64,000 bases of DNA, taken from the NCBI GenBank assembly GCA_029239635.1, contig JARBUN010000001.1:29679-93678 (forward strand), read 5' to 3'. Under the pieces are notes generated by a model. That model did no database searches. It was not told the DNA's origin and worked only from the letters and a program-made list of their open reading frames with translations. Source of the DNA: Microbacterium sp. GTDB lineage: Bacteria; Actinomycetota; Actinomycetes; Actinomycetales; Microbacteriaceae. Numbering within the stretch: the stretch's first letter is position 1; each line of letters starts with the position of its first letter. The position numbers and the translations under genes were made by a program. Positions 52,586-62,982 of this stretch are shown here, piece after piece.

Positions 52586-53499
52586 GCCGGCGGTCCGCAG
52601 CGCTCGCGATCGCGCTGCCCGTGGCGGCTGGAGCGGTCGTCGCGTCGGTGCTCTTCGCAGCCGGGGAGCGACGGGCGCTCACCGTGAGCACCGCCCTGCC
52701 GCTCCTGGTGCTGCTCGTCGGGCTGGCCCTCACGATCGTCGCCGCGGTGATCGTCGCGGTCGTGGCGCGGCGGGGCCGGGCGGGGGCAGCGCGCGACCGG
52801 GCGCGCGACGAGGGGTATCGCGCCGGGCGCGGCGAGGAGCGGGACGCGCATCGACGCTTCCTCGCTCGGCTCGATCACGAGCTGAAGAACCCGATCACGG
52901 CGATCCGGGCGACCCTCGCCGGCGTCGATCCCGCGGCCGCCCCTGCGCACGTCGACGTCATCGACGCGCAGGCACGGCGGCTCGCGGCCCTCGTCGGCGA
53001 CCTCCGCAAGCTGTCCGAGATCGAGACGCGGCCGCTCGAGACCGAGCCGGTCGACCTCGAGGCCCTCGCGCGGGACGCGGTCCACGCGATCGAGCAGCAG
53101 CGCCCCGACGCGCGGGGGCGGATCAGCGTCGTCGCCGAGCGGGTGCCGTGGTCGGTTCCCGTGCTCCCGGGGGATCCCGACCTGCTCGCCCTGGCCCTCG
53201 ACAACGTCCTCGCCAACGCGGTCAAGTTCTCGGCATCCGGTCCGATCGAGGTCCGACTGCGCGAGGACGGGGGAGGCGCCGTCATCGAGGTCGCCGACAC
53301 GGGCCGCGGCGTTCCGGCCGACGCCCAGGGGCTCGTCTTCGACGACCTCGCGCGCGCGGCCAATGCCCGCGATGTGCCCGGCTCGGGCATCGGCCTCTCG
53401 CTTGTGCGCACGATCCTGCACCGCCACGGCGGCGGTGTCGACCTGCGATCGCGCGAGGGTGCCGGAACGGTCGTCACACTGCGGTTGCCGACCGCCTGA
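52582..53499 (+). CDS. Sensor histidine kinase with minimal external loop
   Basis: A 305-residue membrane kinase. Two helices (about residues 7-27 and 38-62) are joined by a ten-residue external loop, so there is no extracytoplasmic sensor domain and it is of the intramembrane-sensing type. There is no HAMP domain. The H-box is FLARLDHELKNPITAIRATL with His99. The ATPase motifs are DNVLANAVKFS (N-box), EVADTGRGVPAD (G1) and GSGIGLSLVRTI (G2). It needs membrane or lipoprotein partners to sense a signal, and the three upstream genes are the obvious candidates. Confidence 0.92.
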   Translation: MSRRSAALAIALPVAAGAVVASVLFAAGERRALTVSTALPLLVLLVGLALTIVAAVIVAVVARRGRAGAARDRARDEGYRAGRGEERDAHRRFLARLDHELKNPITAIRATLAGVDPAAAPAHVDVIDAQARRLAALVGDLRKLSEIETRPLETEPVDLEALARDAVHAIEQQRPDARGRISVVAERVPWSVPVLPGDPDLLALALDNVLANAVKFSASGPIEVRLREDGGGAVIEVADTGRGVPADAQGLVFDDLARAANARDVPGSGIGLSLVRTILHRHGGGVDLRSREGAGTVVTLRLPTA

Positions 53500-54397
53500 C
53501 CGGAGCCGGCGCCCGATCCGCGGCCCACACCGCCCGCAGCGCGCGCAGCGTCGGGATCGGCTGCTCGACGTGGGCGAAGTGGCCGCTGTCCTCGAGCACG
53601 ACCTCGTCGACATCGGCGATCGTCCGCGACCACGCGCGGGCATCGCGCGCCGCGACGAAGACATCGTGCCTCCCCCGGACGGAGCGGACGGGGCACACGA
53701 TGCGTCGCCAGACCGCGTCGTCGTGGGTGCGAGCCGTCCGCAGGGCCGCAAGGAACGCCGCGGGGCGGATCTCGCTCGCGAGGGCATCGGTCTCGGCCCG
53801 CGCCACGCGAGACGGATGCCGGAACAGGGGACGCGACAGCACGCGCAGCACCCCCGTGCGCGCCAGCAGGGCGAGAAGAGGGCGCGACAGCGGGCCGAGC
53901 CCGCGCAGCACCCGCATCGCGGCGACCATGCCGGCGAGTCCCGGCAGGGTCGGGATGCCACGGAGCGGGTGCCGTGCGACGGTGCGCGCGCCCTCCCCGC
54001 TCGGTGACACCAGACCGACGCCCACCGTCGCGGTCGGGAAGCGCGCGGCCACGTCGAGAGCGACCACCGCTCCGAGCGAGTGCCCCACCACGCGCCAGCG
54101 CGGATACCCGAGCGCCCGCGCGACAGAGGCCACCGCCGCCGCGAGGTCGCCCGGATCGGGGACGGGCCCGGCCGACTCGCCCCACCCGGGCAGATCGATC
54201 GCCACGATGTCCGAAAGGGGCATCCGCATCTCGTCCGACGCCGCGAGCAACGGCGCCCACGTGCGCCAGGATCCCGCCGCGCCGTGCAGGAGCACCGTGG
54301 CCACCGGGCTCCCCGACACCCGCCCGGCGTGCACGACGATGGCTCCCACCGCTGTGGGGACGACGAGTCGGCGCAGGCCGAGGGCAGTGGCATCCAT
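53474..54397 (-). CDS. Alpha/beta-hydrolase
   Basis: A 307-residue cytosolic hydrolase. Motifs are VLLHGAAGSWRTWAPLL (oxyanion loop), AIDLPGWGESAGP, nucleophile elbow VVGHSLGAVVALDVA near residue 120, VRGRHDVFVAA with the acid near 247, and DSGHFAHVEQP with the His near 279. Relatives of this type sit beside alr-tsaE in other actinobacteria, so it is probably ancestral to the locus. AAGGGGC precedes the ATG. Its 3' end overlaps the kinase gene 3' end on the opposite strand by 26 bases. Substrate unknown. Confidence 0.9.
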   Translation of the reverse strand: MDATALGLRRLVVPTAVGAIVVHAGRVSGSPVATVLLHGAAGSWRTWAPLLAASDEMRMPLSDIVAIDLPGWGESAGPVPDPGDLAAAVASVARALGYPRWRVVGHSLGAVVALDVAARFPTATVGVGLVSPSGEGARTVARHPLRGIPTLPGLAGMVAAMRVLRGLGPLSRPLLALLARTGVLRVLSRPLFRHPSRVARAETDALASEIRPAAFLAALRTARTHDDAVWRRIVCPVRSVRGRHDVFVAARDARAWSRTIADVDEVVLEDSGHFAHVEQPIPTLRALRAVWAADRAPAPVRRSATAV

Positions 54398-54460
54398 GCC
54401 CCTTGTTCGGAACACGGGCCCCGATCGGATGCCCCGACGCGCGGCGGATACCCTGGAACG

Positions 54461-55093
54461 GTGATCCTCGGCATCGACACCTCGCTCGGCACCGCCGTCG
54501 CGGCGATCACGCGCGACGGGGAGGTACTCGCGGACGAGCAGAGCGCCAACCCCCTCGGGCACGCCGAGGTCATCGGCGACCTGCTGCGGCGCACGACCTC
54601 CGCCGCCCCGGCTCCCACGCACATGGCTGTCGGCATGGGGCCGGGACCCTTCACCGGCCTGCGGGTGGGCATCGCGACGGCGCGCGTGTACGCACTGGGG
54701 CGCGGCATCCCGGTCGTCCCCATCCCGAGCCACGACGGGATCGCGCTCGGCATCCTGCTCGCCGACGCGCTGACGGCCGTCGAGACCCCCCGCTTCGCCG
54801 TCGTCACCGACGCCCGTCGCCGGGAGTTCGCGTACAGCGTCTACGAGGGCATCGACGACGACGGACTCCCGGTCCGGATCGCGGATGCCGCCCTCTGCCC
54901 GCGCGACGAGCTCGACCGTCGGCTGGCCGAGGGGGGAGCGGTCCGCGTCGACGCCACGAGCGTCTCGGCCGCGATGATCGCGCTCGTCGCCGCCCGCGCG
55001 CTCGGTGCCGGACGCACCCTGGCGAGCGCGGAGCCCCTGTACCTCCGCAGCCCCGACGTGGTGGCCGCGCACCCGCCGAAGAGGGTGAGCTGA
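54461..55093 (+). CDS. tsaB: tRNA t6A biosynthesis protein TsaB
   Basis: A 210-residue partner of TsaD in threonylcarbamoyl transfer to tRNA. The actin-like fold begins [15 protein letters not shown], and [22 protein letters not shown] is diagnostic. GTG start six bases after TACCCT (leaderless). The stop overlaps the rimI start. Confidence 0.95.
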   Translation: MILGIDTSLGTAVAAITRDGEVLADEQSANPLGHAEVIGDLLRRTTSAAPAPTHMAVGMGPGPFTGLRVGIATARVYALGRGIPVVPIPSHDGIALGILLADALTAVETPRFAVVTDARRREFAYSVYEGIDDDGLPVRIADAALCPRDELDRRLAEGGAVRVDATSVSAAMIALVAARALGAGRTLASAEPLYLRSPDVVAAHPPKRVS

Positions 55094-55610
55094 TGACCAC
55101 GCGCTCCGCGACCCTCGCCGATCTCGACGGGATCATGGCGCTCGAGCACGCCTCTTTCCCGACCGACGCCTGGAGCGCGGCGATGATGCGCGAAGAGCTC
55201 GCCTCGCCGCACGGCTGGTACGTCGTCGTCGAAGAGTCCGGGCGCCTGATCGGTTACGCGGGTCTGCGCGCGGTGCGCGGGGCTCGGGATGCCGACATCC
55301 AGACGATCACGATCTCCGAGGCCGCGCGCGGTCGAGGTCGGGGGCGTGCGTTGCTCACGGCCCTGCTCGAGGAAGCGACCCGCCGCGACGTGCACGACGT
55401 CTTCCTCGAGGTGCGCGCCGACAACCCCGTCGCCCAGGCGCTCTACGCGTCGGAGGGGTTCATCGAGGTGGGACGCCGTCCGCGGTACTACCAGCCCGAC
55501 GACGTCGATGCGATCGTGATGCAGCTCGACCTGCGCGCCTGGCTCGGTCGTCGTTCCGAGGGCGCGGCATCCGCGTCCGCAGATCCGGAAAACGGAAAGG
55601 GCTGGTGCTG

Positions 55611-55611
<1 letters not shown>
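55093..55611 (+). CDS. rimI: Ribosomal-protein-alanine N-acetyltransferase RimI
   Basis: A 172-residue GNAT acetyltransferase. [22 protein letters not shown] at the start, acetyl-CoA loop [17 protein letters not shown] near residue 77, and [18 protein letters not shown] near 115 are typical. The last 30 residues are a disordered tail. It lies between tsaB and tsaD with one-base overlaps, the conserved order. It may modify S18 or other N-termini. Confidence 0.93.
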
Positions 55612-56707
<1,096 letters not shown>

Positions 56708-56711
<4 letters not shown>

Positions 56712-57112
56712 GCGAGACGTCGCCGCCGACCCGCCGCGCCCGCAAAGAGGTCGAAGGAGCGACGGCCCCGGACCCCGTCGACACCGACGCGGAAGAAGGT
56801 CGCCTCGCGACCGCGCAGCTCGAGATGGCGGCGTTCGGCGATCACGTGATCCCCTACGTTCCCCCGGCCCCGAAGCCCCCGCCGTCCCTCGCGCCGTGGG
56901 GTCTGCTGCTCGCGATCGTCGCCCTGGCGTCGTCGTTCTTCTGGGGATGGCTGCTCCCGCTCAGCGCGGTGGCCGCGGTCGTCGCCGTGATGTCGTTGCG
57001 GCGCGCGCACGACAGCCGCCGCGTCGCGGTGTGGGCACTGACCCTGTCGCTCGTGTCGGGTGTTTTCAGTGCCGGTTGGTTGATCTGGGGTTTCTCGCAG
57101 CTCCCCGCGTGA
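56708..57112 (+). CDS. Small DUF4190-like membrane protein
   Basis: A 134-residue protein with a 65-residue acidic and Pro-rich cytosolic head and about three hydrophobic segments between residues 75 and 132 ([53 protein letters not shown]). The helix-basic turn-helix layout ([13 protein letters not shown]) resembles DUF4190. GTG start overlapping the tsaD stop by four bases, so it is cotranslated with the t6A genes. Function unknown. Confidence 0.8.
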
Positions 57113-57116
57113 GCGC

Positions 57117-58304
57117 TCAGACCCGGTCGGCCAGCAGCGCCAGACGCCGGGAGCCGACGCGCGTCAGGATCAGCGTCGCCGCCTCCTCACCCCGCAGCGA
57201 CAGCTTCTTGCGCAGGAGCGCGGGGTCGACGTCGACGCCGCGCTTCTTGATCTCGAGCGTCCCGATCCCCCGAGCGCGCAACGCCTGGGAGAGCTTCTTC
57301 GGGTCGGCCGGGAGCTGCTCGCGGATGCGAAACGACGAGACGAAGGGACTCGTCAGGGCGGCGTCGGACGTCAGGTACGCGATGCCCGGGGCGAGCATCC
57401 CGGCCTCGAGTGCACGGGCGACCTCGCCGATGAGGCGTGCGCGGATGACCGCCCCGTCGGGCTCGTGGACGAACGCGCCGAGCTCGCGCGGCTCGGCGTC
57501 GGGAGAGTCGGCCGCAGCGGTCAGCTCCCACGCCTCCTCGCCCCGCACGACGAGCGCCGCGCGGCGCACGTCGTCGCGGGCGAGCGCTCCCGACCACAGG
57601 ACGAGCTCGATGGTCGAGCCGTCCGCGCTGATCCACTGCGCTTCGACGTCGTCGGGGATCTGACCGCGGTCGAATCCGGGTCCGAGCTTCACCCCGCCGG
57701 ACCGTTCCTTCAGCAGCGCGAAGACCCAGTCCAGCGAGGGAGACCATTCGGCCGACGACACCTGGCGCGTCTCGGAGTGCCCGGCGGTCCGCCGCGCGGG
57801 GTCGAGCCAGACGGCGTCCACGGCGTCGAGGTCGACGTCTTCGGCGCGCGCGTGTGCGACCGTCACGGTGTCGTCGAAGGGCGCGAGGTTGTACGCGGCG
57901 ATCGCGGCGGTCACCTCGTCGGCGTCGACGGCGTCCACGCGGAGGCCGAGGGCCGCCATGCCCAGGGCGTCCCCGCCGATGCCGCAGCCCAGGTCGGCGA
58001 CACGCGTCCGTCCGGCGGCGCGGAAGCGCCCCGCGTGACGGGCGGCGATCGACAGGCGCGTCGCCTGCTCGAGGCCGGCACGGGTGAACAGCATCCGGTC
58101 GGCGAACGGTCCGAACTTCGCCGCCCCGCGCACGCGCAGCCGGGCTTGGCCGACGACCGCCGACACGAGATCGGGGGAGTGTCCCGCGGCCCGCAGCCGC
58201 GACACCGCGCGGGCCGCGTCGTCGGTGGACTCGATGCGGCCCACATCGTCCAGAAGACGGAGGCCGTCGGGTGTGAGCAGGGCGGTCAGCTCGCGGGTAT
58301 CCAC
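57117..58304 (-). CDS. SAM-dependent methyltransferase with THUMP-like C-terminal domain
   Basis: A 395-residue class I methyltransferase. The SAM motif is VADLGCGIGGDALGMAALG near residue 100, followed by VDAVDADEV and VWLDPARRTAGHSETRQ, an N/D-P-x-x-like catalytic motif. The C-terminal THUMP-like part starts near residue 320 with RARGIGTLEIKKRGVDVDP. Such proteins probably methylate RNA. TAGGCT lies six bases before the GTG start (leaderless). Convergent with the membrane gene before it, and divergent from groES. Confidence 0.88.
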   Translation of the reverse strand: MDTRELTALLTPDGLRLLDDVGRIESTDDAARAVSRLRAAGHSPDLVSAVVGQARLRVRGAAKFGPFADRMLFTRAGLEQATRLSIAARHAGRFRAAGRTRVADLGCGIGGDALGMAALGLRVDAVDADEVTAAIAAYNLAPFDDTVTVAHARAEDVDLDAVDAVWLDPARRTAGHSETRQVSSAEWSPSLDWVFALLKERSGGVKLGPGFDRGQIPDDVEAQWISADGSTIELVLWSGALARDDVRRAALVVRGEEAWELTAAADSPDAEPRELGAFVHEPDGAVIRARLIGEVARALEAGMLAPGIAYLTSDAALTSPFVSSFRIREQLPADPKKLSQALRARGIGTLEIKKRGVDVDPALLRKKLSLRGEEAATLILTRVGSRRLALLADRV

Positions 58305-58329
58305 CGATTCAGCCTAGGCGGCGAATGTA

Positions 58330-58401
58330 TTGGCACTCGCGTTGCGTGAGTGCCAGCGCTTCTCTACACTCGGATTAGCACTCTCCCCGCGTGAGTGCTG
58401 A
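58330..58401 (+). promoter_or_regulatory. groES promoter with two CIRCE elements
   Basis: Two HrcA operators flank the promoter: TTGGCACTC-N9-GAGTGCCAG at 58330-58356 and TTAGCACTC-N9-GAGTGCTGA at 58375-58401. TTGCGT (58342-58347) and TACACT (58365-58370) are 17 bases apart and form the -35 and -10 boxes. The -35 box lies inside the first CIRCE spacer, and the second CIRCE covers the start site. Confidence 0.93.
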
Positions 58402-58435
58402 CAAGTCTTCTGTAACGAGAAAGAAGAGGTAGACC

Positions 58436-58732
58436 GTGTCGGTTTCCATCAAGCCGCTCGAGGACCGCATCGTCATCAAGCAGGTCGAGGCTGAGCAGAC
58501 CACCGCGAGTGGTCTCGTCATCCCCGACACCGCCAAGGAGAAGCCGCAGGAGGGCGAAGTCGTCGCCGTCGGCCCCGGCCGCATCGACGACAACGGCAAC
58601 CGCGTCCCCCTCGACGTCGCCGTCGGCGACCGCGTGCTCTACAGCAAGTACGGCGGCACCGAGGTCAAGTTCGGCGCCGAGGAGTACCTCGTGCTCTCGG
58701 CTCGCGACGTGTTGGCGGTCGTCGTCCGCTGA
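58436..58732 (+). CDS. groES: Co-chaperonin GroES
   Basis: A 98-residue co-chaperonin forming the heptameric lid of Gro[22 protein letters not shown], the mobile loop [19 protein letters not shown], and [20 protein letters not shown] are typical. AAGAAGAGG lies before the GTG start. A terminator follows and no groEL is adjacent, so GroEL must be encoded elsewhere. Heat induction through HrcA is expected from the two CIRCE elements. Confidence 0.97.
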   Translation: MSVSIKPLEDRIVIKQVEAEQTTASGLVIPDTAKEKPQEGEVVAVGPGRIDDNGNRVPLDVAVGDRVLYSKYGGTEVKFGAEEYLVLSARDVLAVVVR

Positions 58733-58751
58733 TCACCGCGTCAGATCGTTC

Positions 58752-58785
58752 GAAGGTCCCGGATGCCACGGCATCCGGGGCCTTC
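58752..58785 (+). terminator. Terminator after groES
   Basis: GAAGG-T-CCCGGATGC pairs with GCATCCGGG-G-CCTTC, a 15-bp stem including one G-U pair and a 4-base loop, followed by GTCGT. Confidence 0.8.
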
Positions 58786-58874
58786 GTCGTCTCCGGCGCC
58801 GCACGCTCTCGAGATGGCAGGAAAGGGACGGCGGGAGGCGCTCCGGCGCACGAGCGCACCCGTAGGCTGGGTCG

Positions 58875-59816
58875 GTGACCCCCGCTCCTCCCGCTCCGAC
58901 CGGCGAGAGCACTCGCGGCGCGCTGTACGCCCTCGGCGCGTACCTGCTCTGGGGCGTCCTGCCGATCTACTTCCTGCAGCTCAAGCCCACCGGCCCGTTC
59001 GAGGTCGTGGCGTGGCGGATCATCCTCGCCTTCGTCTTCTGCATCCTCCTGCTGACGGTTCTTCGTGCCTGGCGGCCGTTCCTGGCGATCGTGCGCCAGC
59101 CCCGCCTCATGGGTCTCACCGCGGTGGCGGGCGTCCTCATCTACGTCAACTGGCAGACCTACCTGTACGGCGCTCTGACGAACCACGTCATCGAGACGAG
59201 CCTCGGCTACTTCATCAACCCCATCGTGACCGTCCTGCTCGGGGTCATCGTGCTCCGCGAGCGCCTGCGGATCGTGCCGTGGATCGCCATCGGACTGGCC
59301 GTCGTCGCCGTCGCCGTGATCGTGATCGGGTACGGCGCCTTCCCCTGGATCGCCCTGACGCTCGCGTTCTCCTTCGGCTTCTACGGGCTCGTGAAGAAGC
59401 AGATCGGTCCCGCCGTGGATGCCGTGAGCGGTCTGACCCTCGAATCGCTCTGGCTCCTCCCGGTCGCCGCCATCCAGCTGGTGTTCGTCGCGAACCTGAC
59501 CGGCATCACCCTCGGCACGGCGGGCACGCTGCACACCGTCCTCCTGCTGCTCGCCGGAGCCGTCACCGCCGTCCCGCTGCTGCTGTTCGCCTCGGGAGCG
59601 CGGCGTGTGCCGCTCACGGTGATCGGCCTCCTGCAGTTCGTCGCCCCCATCATCCAGTTCGCGATCGGCGTGTGGGTCCTGGGGGAGCCGATGACCGTCG
59701 AACGATGGATCGGCTTCGGGCTGGTGTGGGTCGCCCTCATCGTGCTGAGCGCGGATTCGATCGTGATGTCGCGCCGCCACCGCGCCGCCGTTCCGGACGT
59801 GGCAGAACCGGTCTGA
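58875..59816 (+). CDS. rarD: EamA family transporter RarD
   Basis: A 313-residue integral membrane protein with ten TM helices, member of the drug/metabolite transporter superfamily, RarD branch. ALGAYLLWGVLPIYFLQLKP at the start, VNWQTYLYGALTNHVIETSL, GYFINPIVTVLLGVIVLRER, and LLQFVAPIIQFAIGVWVLGE are characteristic. The substrate is unproven. TAGGCT lies six bases before the GTG start (leaderless). Confidence 0.93.
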   Translation: MTPAPPAPTGESTRGALYALGAYLLWGVLPIYFLQLKPTGPFEVVAWRIILAFVFCILLLTVLRAWRPFLAIVRQPRLMGLTAVAGVLIYVNWQTYLYGALTNHVIETSLGYFINPIVTVLLGVIVLRERLRIVPWIAIGLAVVAVAVIVIGYGAFPWIALTLAFSFGFYGLVKKQIGPAVDAVSGLTLESLWLLPVAAIQLVFVANLTGITLGTAGTLHTVLLLLAGAVTAVPLLLFASGARRVPLTVIGLLQFVAPIIQFAIGVWVLGEPMTVERWIGFGLVWVALIVLSADSIVMSRRHRAAVPDVAEPV

Positions 59817-59830
59817 CCGGCCATTTTCTG

Positions 59831-59970
59831 CGTTATCCGGCCGATCGGGCGAGGCTCCTACGCCATCGCGCACGAGACCGCCAGCGCCGTTATCCGGCTG
59901 TGACCACGACGACGCACATCGTTAACGAACGGCAACACGACGAAAACGTGCGTCCGGTTAGGTTTAGGTC
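59831..59970 (+). promoter_or_regulatory. Control region of the branched-chain amino acid binding protein gene
   Basis: CGTTATCCGGC occurs twice, at 59831-59841 and 59888-59898. A perfect palindrome TCGTTAACGA lies at 59919-59928, and TAGGTT at 59959-59964 is a likely -10 box. The repeats and palindrome are candidate regulator sites; the regulator is not known. Confidence 0.5.
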
Positions 59971-60020
59971 ACCAGGCGACCTCATGTGTCGCCCAACGTT
60001 CATTCACAGCAAGGAGCACT

Positions 60021-61307
60021 ATGAACGTCTTCACGCGTAGCCGCGCGGGCAAGGTCCTGGGCGGTATCGCCCTGGTCGGTGCCAGCGCGCTCGTCCTCGC
60101 CGGTTGTTCGGGTGGCGGCGGCAACGACGCCGCAGCCCCCAGCGCGTCCTCCGGCGGCGGCGCCGTGTCCACGGCCGACGGTACGTTCCACGTCGGAACC
60201 ATCCTCCCCGCCACGGGCAACCTCGCCTTCCTCGGCCCGCCCGAGGTCGCCGGTGTCAAACTCGCCGTCAAGGACATCGAGGCGACGGGCTCCGAGTTCC
60301 CCTTCAAGGTCGAGCTCACCGAGCGCGACTCGGGTGACACCACGACCGACATCGCTACCCAGTCGGCGACCGAGCTCGTCGACGGCGGTGCCGACGTGGT
60401 CATCGGTGCGGCATCCTCGGGTGTCTCGTTCACCTTCATCGACCAGCTGGTCAACGCCGGCATCGTGCAGATCTCGCCGGCGAACACCTCGCCCGACTTC
60501 ACCACCTACGCCGACGACGGGTACTTCTGGCGCACCGCTCCCTCCGACGTGCTGCAGGGCCGCGTGCTCGGCAACCTGATGGTCGGCGACGGTGCGGCGA
60601 ATGTCGGCATCATCTACATCAACGACCCCTACGGCATCGGGCTGAAGGACAACGCGACCAAGGCCATCGAGGCCGCGGGCGGCGAGGTCTCGGTCGCGGT
60701 CCCCTACAACCCGGGTGACACGGTCTTCACCTCGCAGGTCGACCAGGTGCTGCAGGCCAAGCCCGACGCGGTCGCGGTCATCGCCTTCGAAGAGACGTCG
60801 TCGATCATCCCGCAGCTCGTCAGCACTCAGGGCTACCCGGCGTCGAAGGTCTACTTCGTCGACGGCAACCTGTCGAACTCGTACGAGTTCCCGGCGGGCA
60901 CGCTCCAGGGCGCCAAGGGAACCCTCCCCGGCAACCCGGCCGACACCGACTTCCAGGCTCGCCTGAAGGAGGTCGACCCCGCGCTCACCGACTTCAGCTA
61001 CGCGCCGGAGTCCTACGACGCGGTCATCGTCGCAGCTCTCGCTGCAGCGCAGGCCAAGGACGACTCGGGCACGGCCATCCGCGACAACCTGCAGTCGGTC
61101 TCCGAGGGCGGCGAGAAGTGCACGACCTTCGCCGACTGCCTCAAGCTCATCAACGCGGGCACGGACATCGACTACGACGGTGTCTCCGGTCCGATCACGT
61201 TCGACGAGAACGGCGACCCGACCGAGGCGTACATCGGCATCTACCAGTACGGTGCCGACAACAAGTACACCCTGCTGAACACGGAGTTCGGCTCGCTCAA
61301 CGAGTGA
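60021..61307 (+). CDS. Branched-chain amino acid ABC transporter substrate-binding lipoprotein
   Basis: A 428-residue exported lipoprotein of the LivK/LivJ type. The lipobox LAGC (Cys29) follows a basic signal peptide, and a Gly/Ala/Ser linker leads to the Venus-flytrap domain (FHVGTILPATGNLAFLGPPE, DVVIGAASSGVSFTFIDQLV, VGIIYINDPYGIGLKDNA). It should deliver Leu/Ile/Val, amides or related ligands to the LivFGHM transporter. AAGGAG lies seven bases before the ATG. It is convergent with the liv transporter genes instead of leading them, an unusual layout. Confidence 0.93.
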   Translation: MNVFTRSRAGKVLGGIALVGASALVLAGCSGGGGNDAAAPSASSGGGAVSTADGTFHVGTILPATGNLAFLGPPEVAGVKLAVKDIEATGSEFPFKVELTERDSGDTTTDIATQSATELVDGGADVVIGAASSGVSFTFIDQLVNAGIVQISPANTSPDFTTYADDGYFWRTAPSDVLQGRVLGNLMVGDGAANVGIIYINDPYGIGLKDNATKAIEAAGGEVSVAVPYNPGDTVFTSQVDQVLQAKPDAVAVIAFEETSSIIPQLVSTQGYPASKVYFVDGNLSNSYEFPAGTLQGAKGTLPGNPADTDFQARLKEVDPALTDFSYAPESYDAVIVAALAAAQAKDDSGTAIRDNLQSVSEGGEKCTTFADCLKLINAGTDIDYDGVSGPITFDENGDPTEAYIGIYQYGADNKYTLLNTEFGSLNE

Positions 61308-61320
61308 CCTGACACCACGA

Positions 61321-61354
61321 GAAGGGCCCGGATCCGACAGGATCCGGGCCCTTC
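61321..61354. terminator. Bidirectional terminator
   Basis: GAAGGGCCCGGATCC at 61321-61335 and its exact complement at 61340-61354 form a 15-bp stem with a GACA loop between convergent genes. Confidence 0.85.
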
Positions 61355-61366
61355 CGCGTTCCGCGA

Positions 61367-62182
61367 CTAGGGCGTGAGGCCGCACACGTCCGCCGTGGCG
61401 GACAGGATTGCCGCAGCCACGGACGGGGACCGCTCGAGCGGGACGACCGCGTCGCGATCCTCGACCCGGGCGACCAGGTCGAGCAGGGTGCCGACCTTGT
61501 CCTCGGCGATCGCGTGCGCATCGCAGCGCTGCGGCGTCAGCGCGATCGTCATCGTCGAGGGCGGATCGTCGGCGCGCACGGTCACGTCCAGCGGCGTCTC
61601 GGTGCCGGCGGGGAAGCGCAACAGCGGAGTCCCGCGCAGGGCGCGGAGATCGACGCTCCCCGCCCCACCCTCACCGGTCGGCTCGATGGACACCTCGAGG
61701 TCGATGGTTCCGTCTGCACCCGCCGCCGCCGACACGACGGAGATCCGGGCGACGGATGCCACGGCCTCCCTGTCGCACTCGGTCGCAGTCAGACGCGCGA
61801 GCACGCCGAGCTCGTCGGTGACGCTCAGGGTTTCTTCGTGAGCACTCCCGTCTTCCTCCACGCGCAGCACCGCCTGAGCCGAAGGGTCGCCGGTGACGCA
61901 ACCCAGCGCGGGCAGCTTCACCGGGAGATCCACGGTCCGACCGGGGGACAGCGTCACGGGGCGTTTCGTCTCGCCGCCGCCCGGTTGCGTGAGGACGGGA
62001 GAAGTGAGCGTCGCAGACGTCACGACGACGGGGGAGCCGCCGTCGTTCGTCACGCGCAGCTGCACGCGCCCCGGAGCGATATCGCCGCGTTGCTGTACGA
62101 GGGCGACCGAGACGGGGGGTGGCAGGGCGCTGCTCGCGCACGACGAGAGCGCGACGCCCACCAGGGTGAGCGCCGCGCTCAC
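61367..62182 (-). CDS. Putative lipoprotein of unknown function downstream of livF
   Basis: A 271-residue exported protein with lipobox LSSC. The mature part has two beta-rich, Ig-like halves with several cysteines (LGCVTGD, ATECDREA, TPQRCDAH, ADVCGLTP) that may form disulphides. With GTG at 62182 the signal peptide has no basic n-region. Reading seven codons further upstream from a CTG that overlaps the livF stop (CTGA) would add three arginines and make a normal signal peptide. It lies at the end of the liv operon; no family is recognised. Confidence 0.75.
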   Translation of the reverse strand: MSAALTLVGVALSSCASSALPPPVSVALVQQRGDIAPGRVQLRVTNDGGSPVVVTSATLTSPVLTQPGGGETKRPVTLSPGRTVDLPVKLPALGCVTGDPSAQAVLRVEEDGSAHEETLSVTDELGVLARLTATECDREAVASVARISVVSAAAGADGTIDLEVSIEPTGEGGAGSVDLRALRGTPLLRFPAGTETPLDVTVRADDPPSTMTIALTPQRCDAHAIAEDKVGTLLDLVARVEDRDAVVPLERSPSVAAAILSATADVCGLTP

Positions 62183-62199
62183 GGCATATCGGCGTCGGG

Positions 62200-62981
<782 letters not shown>

Positions 62982-62982
<1 letters not shown>

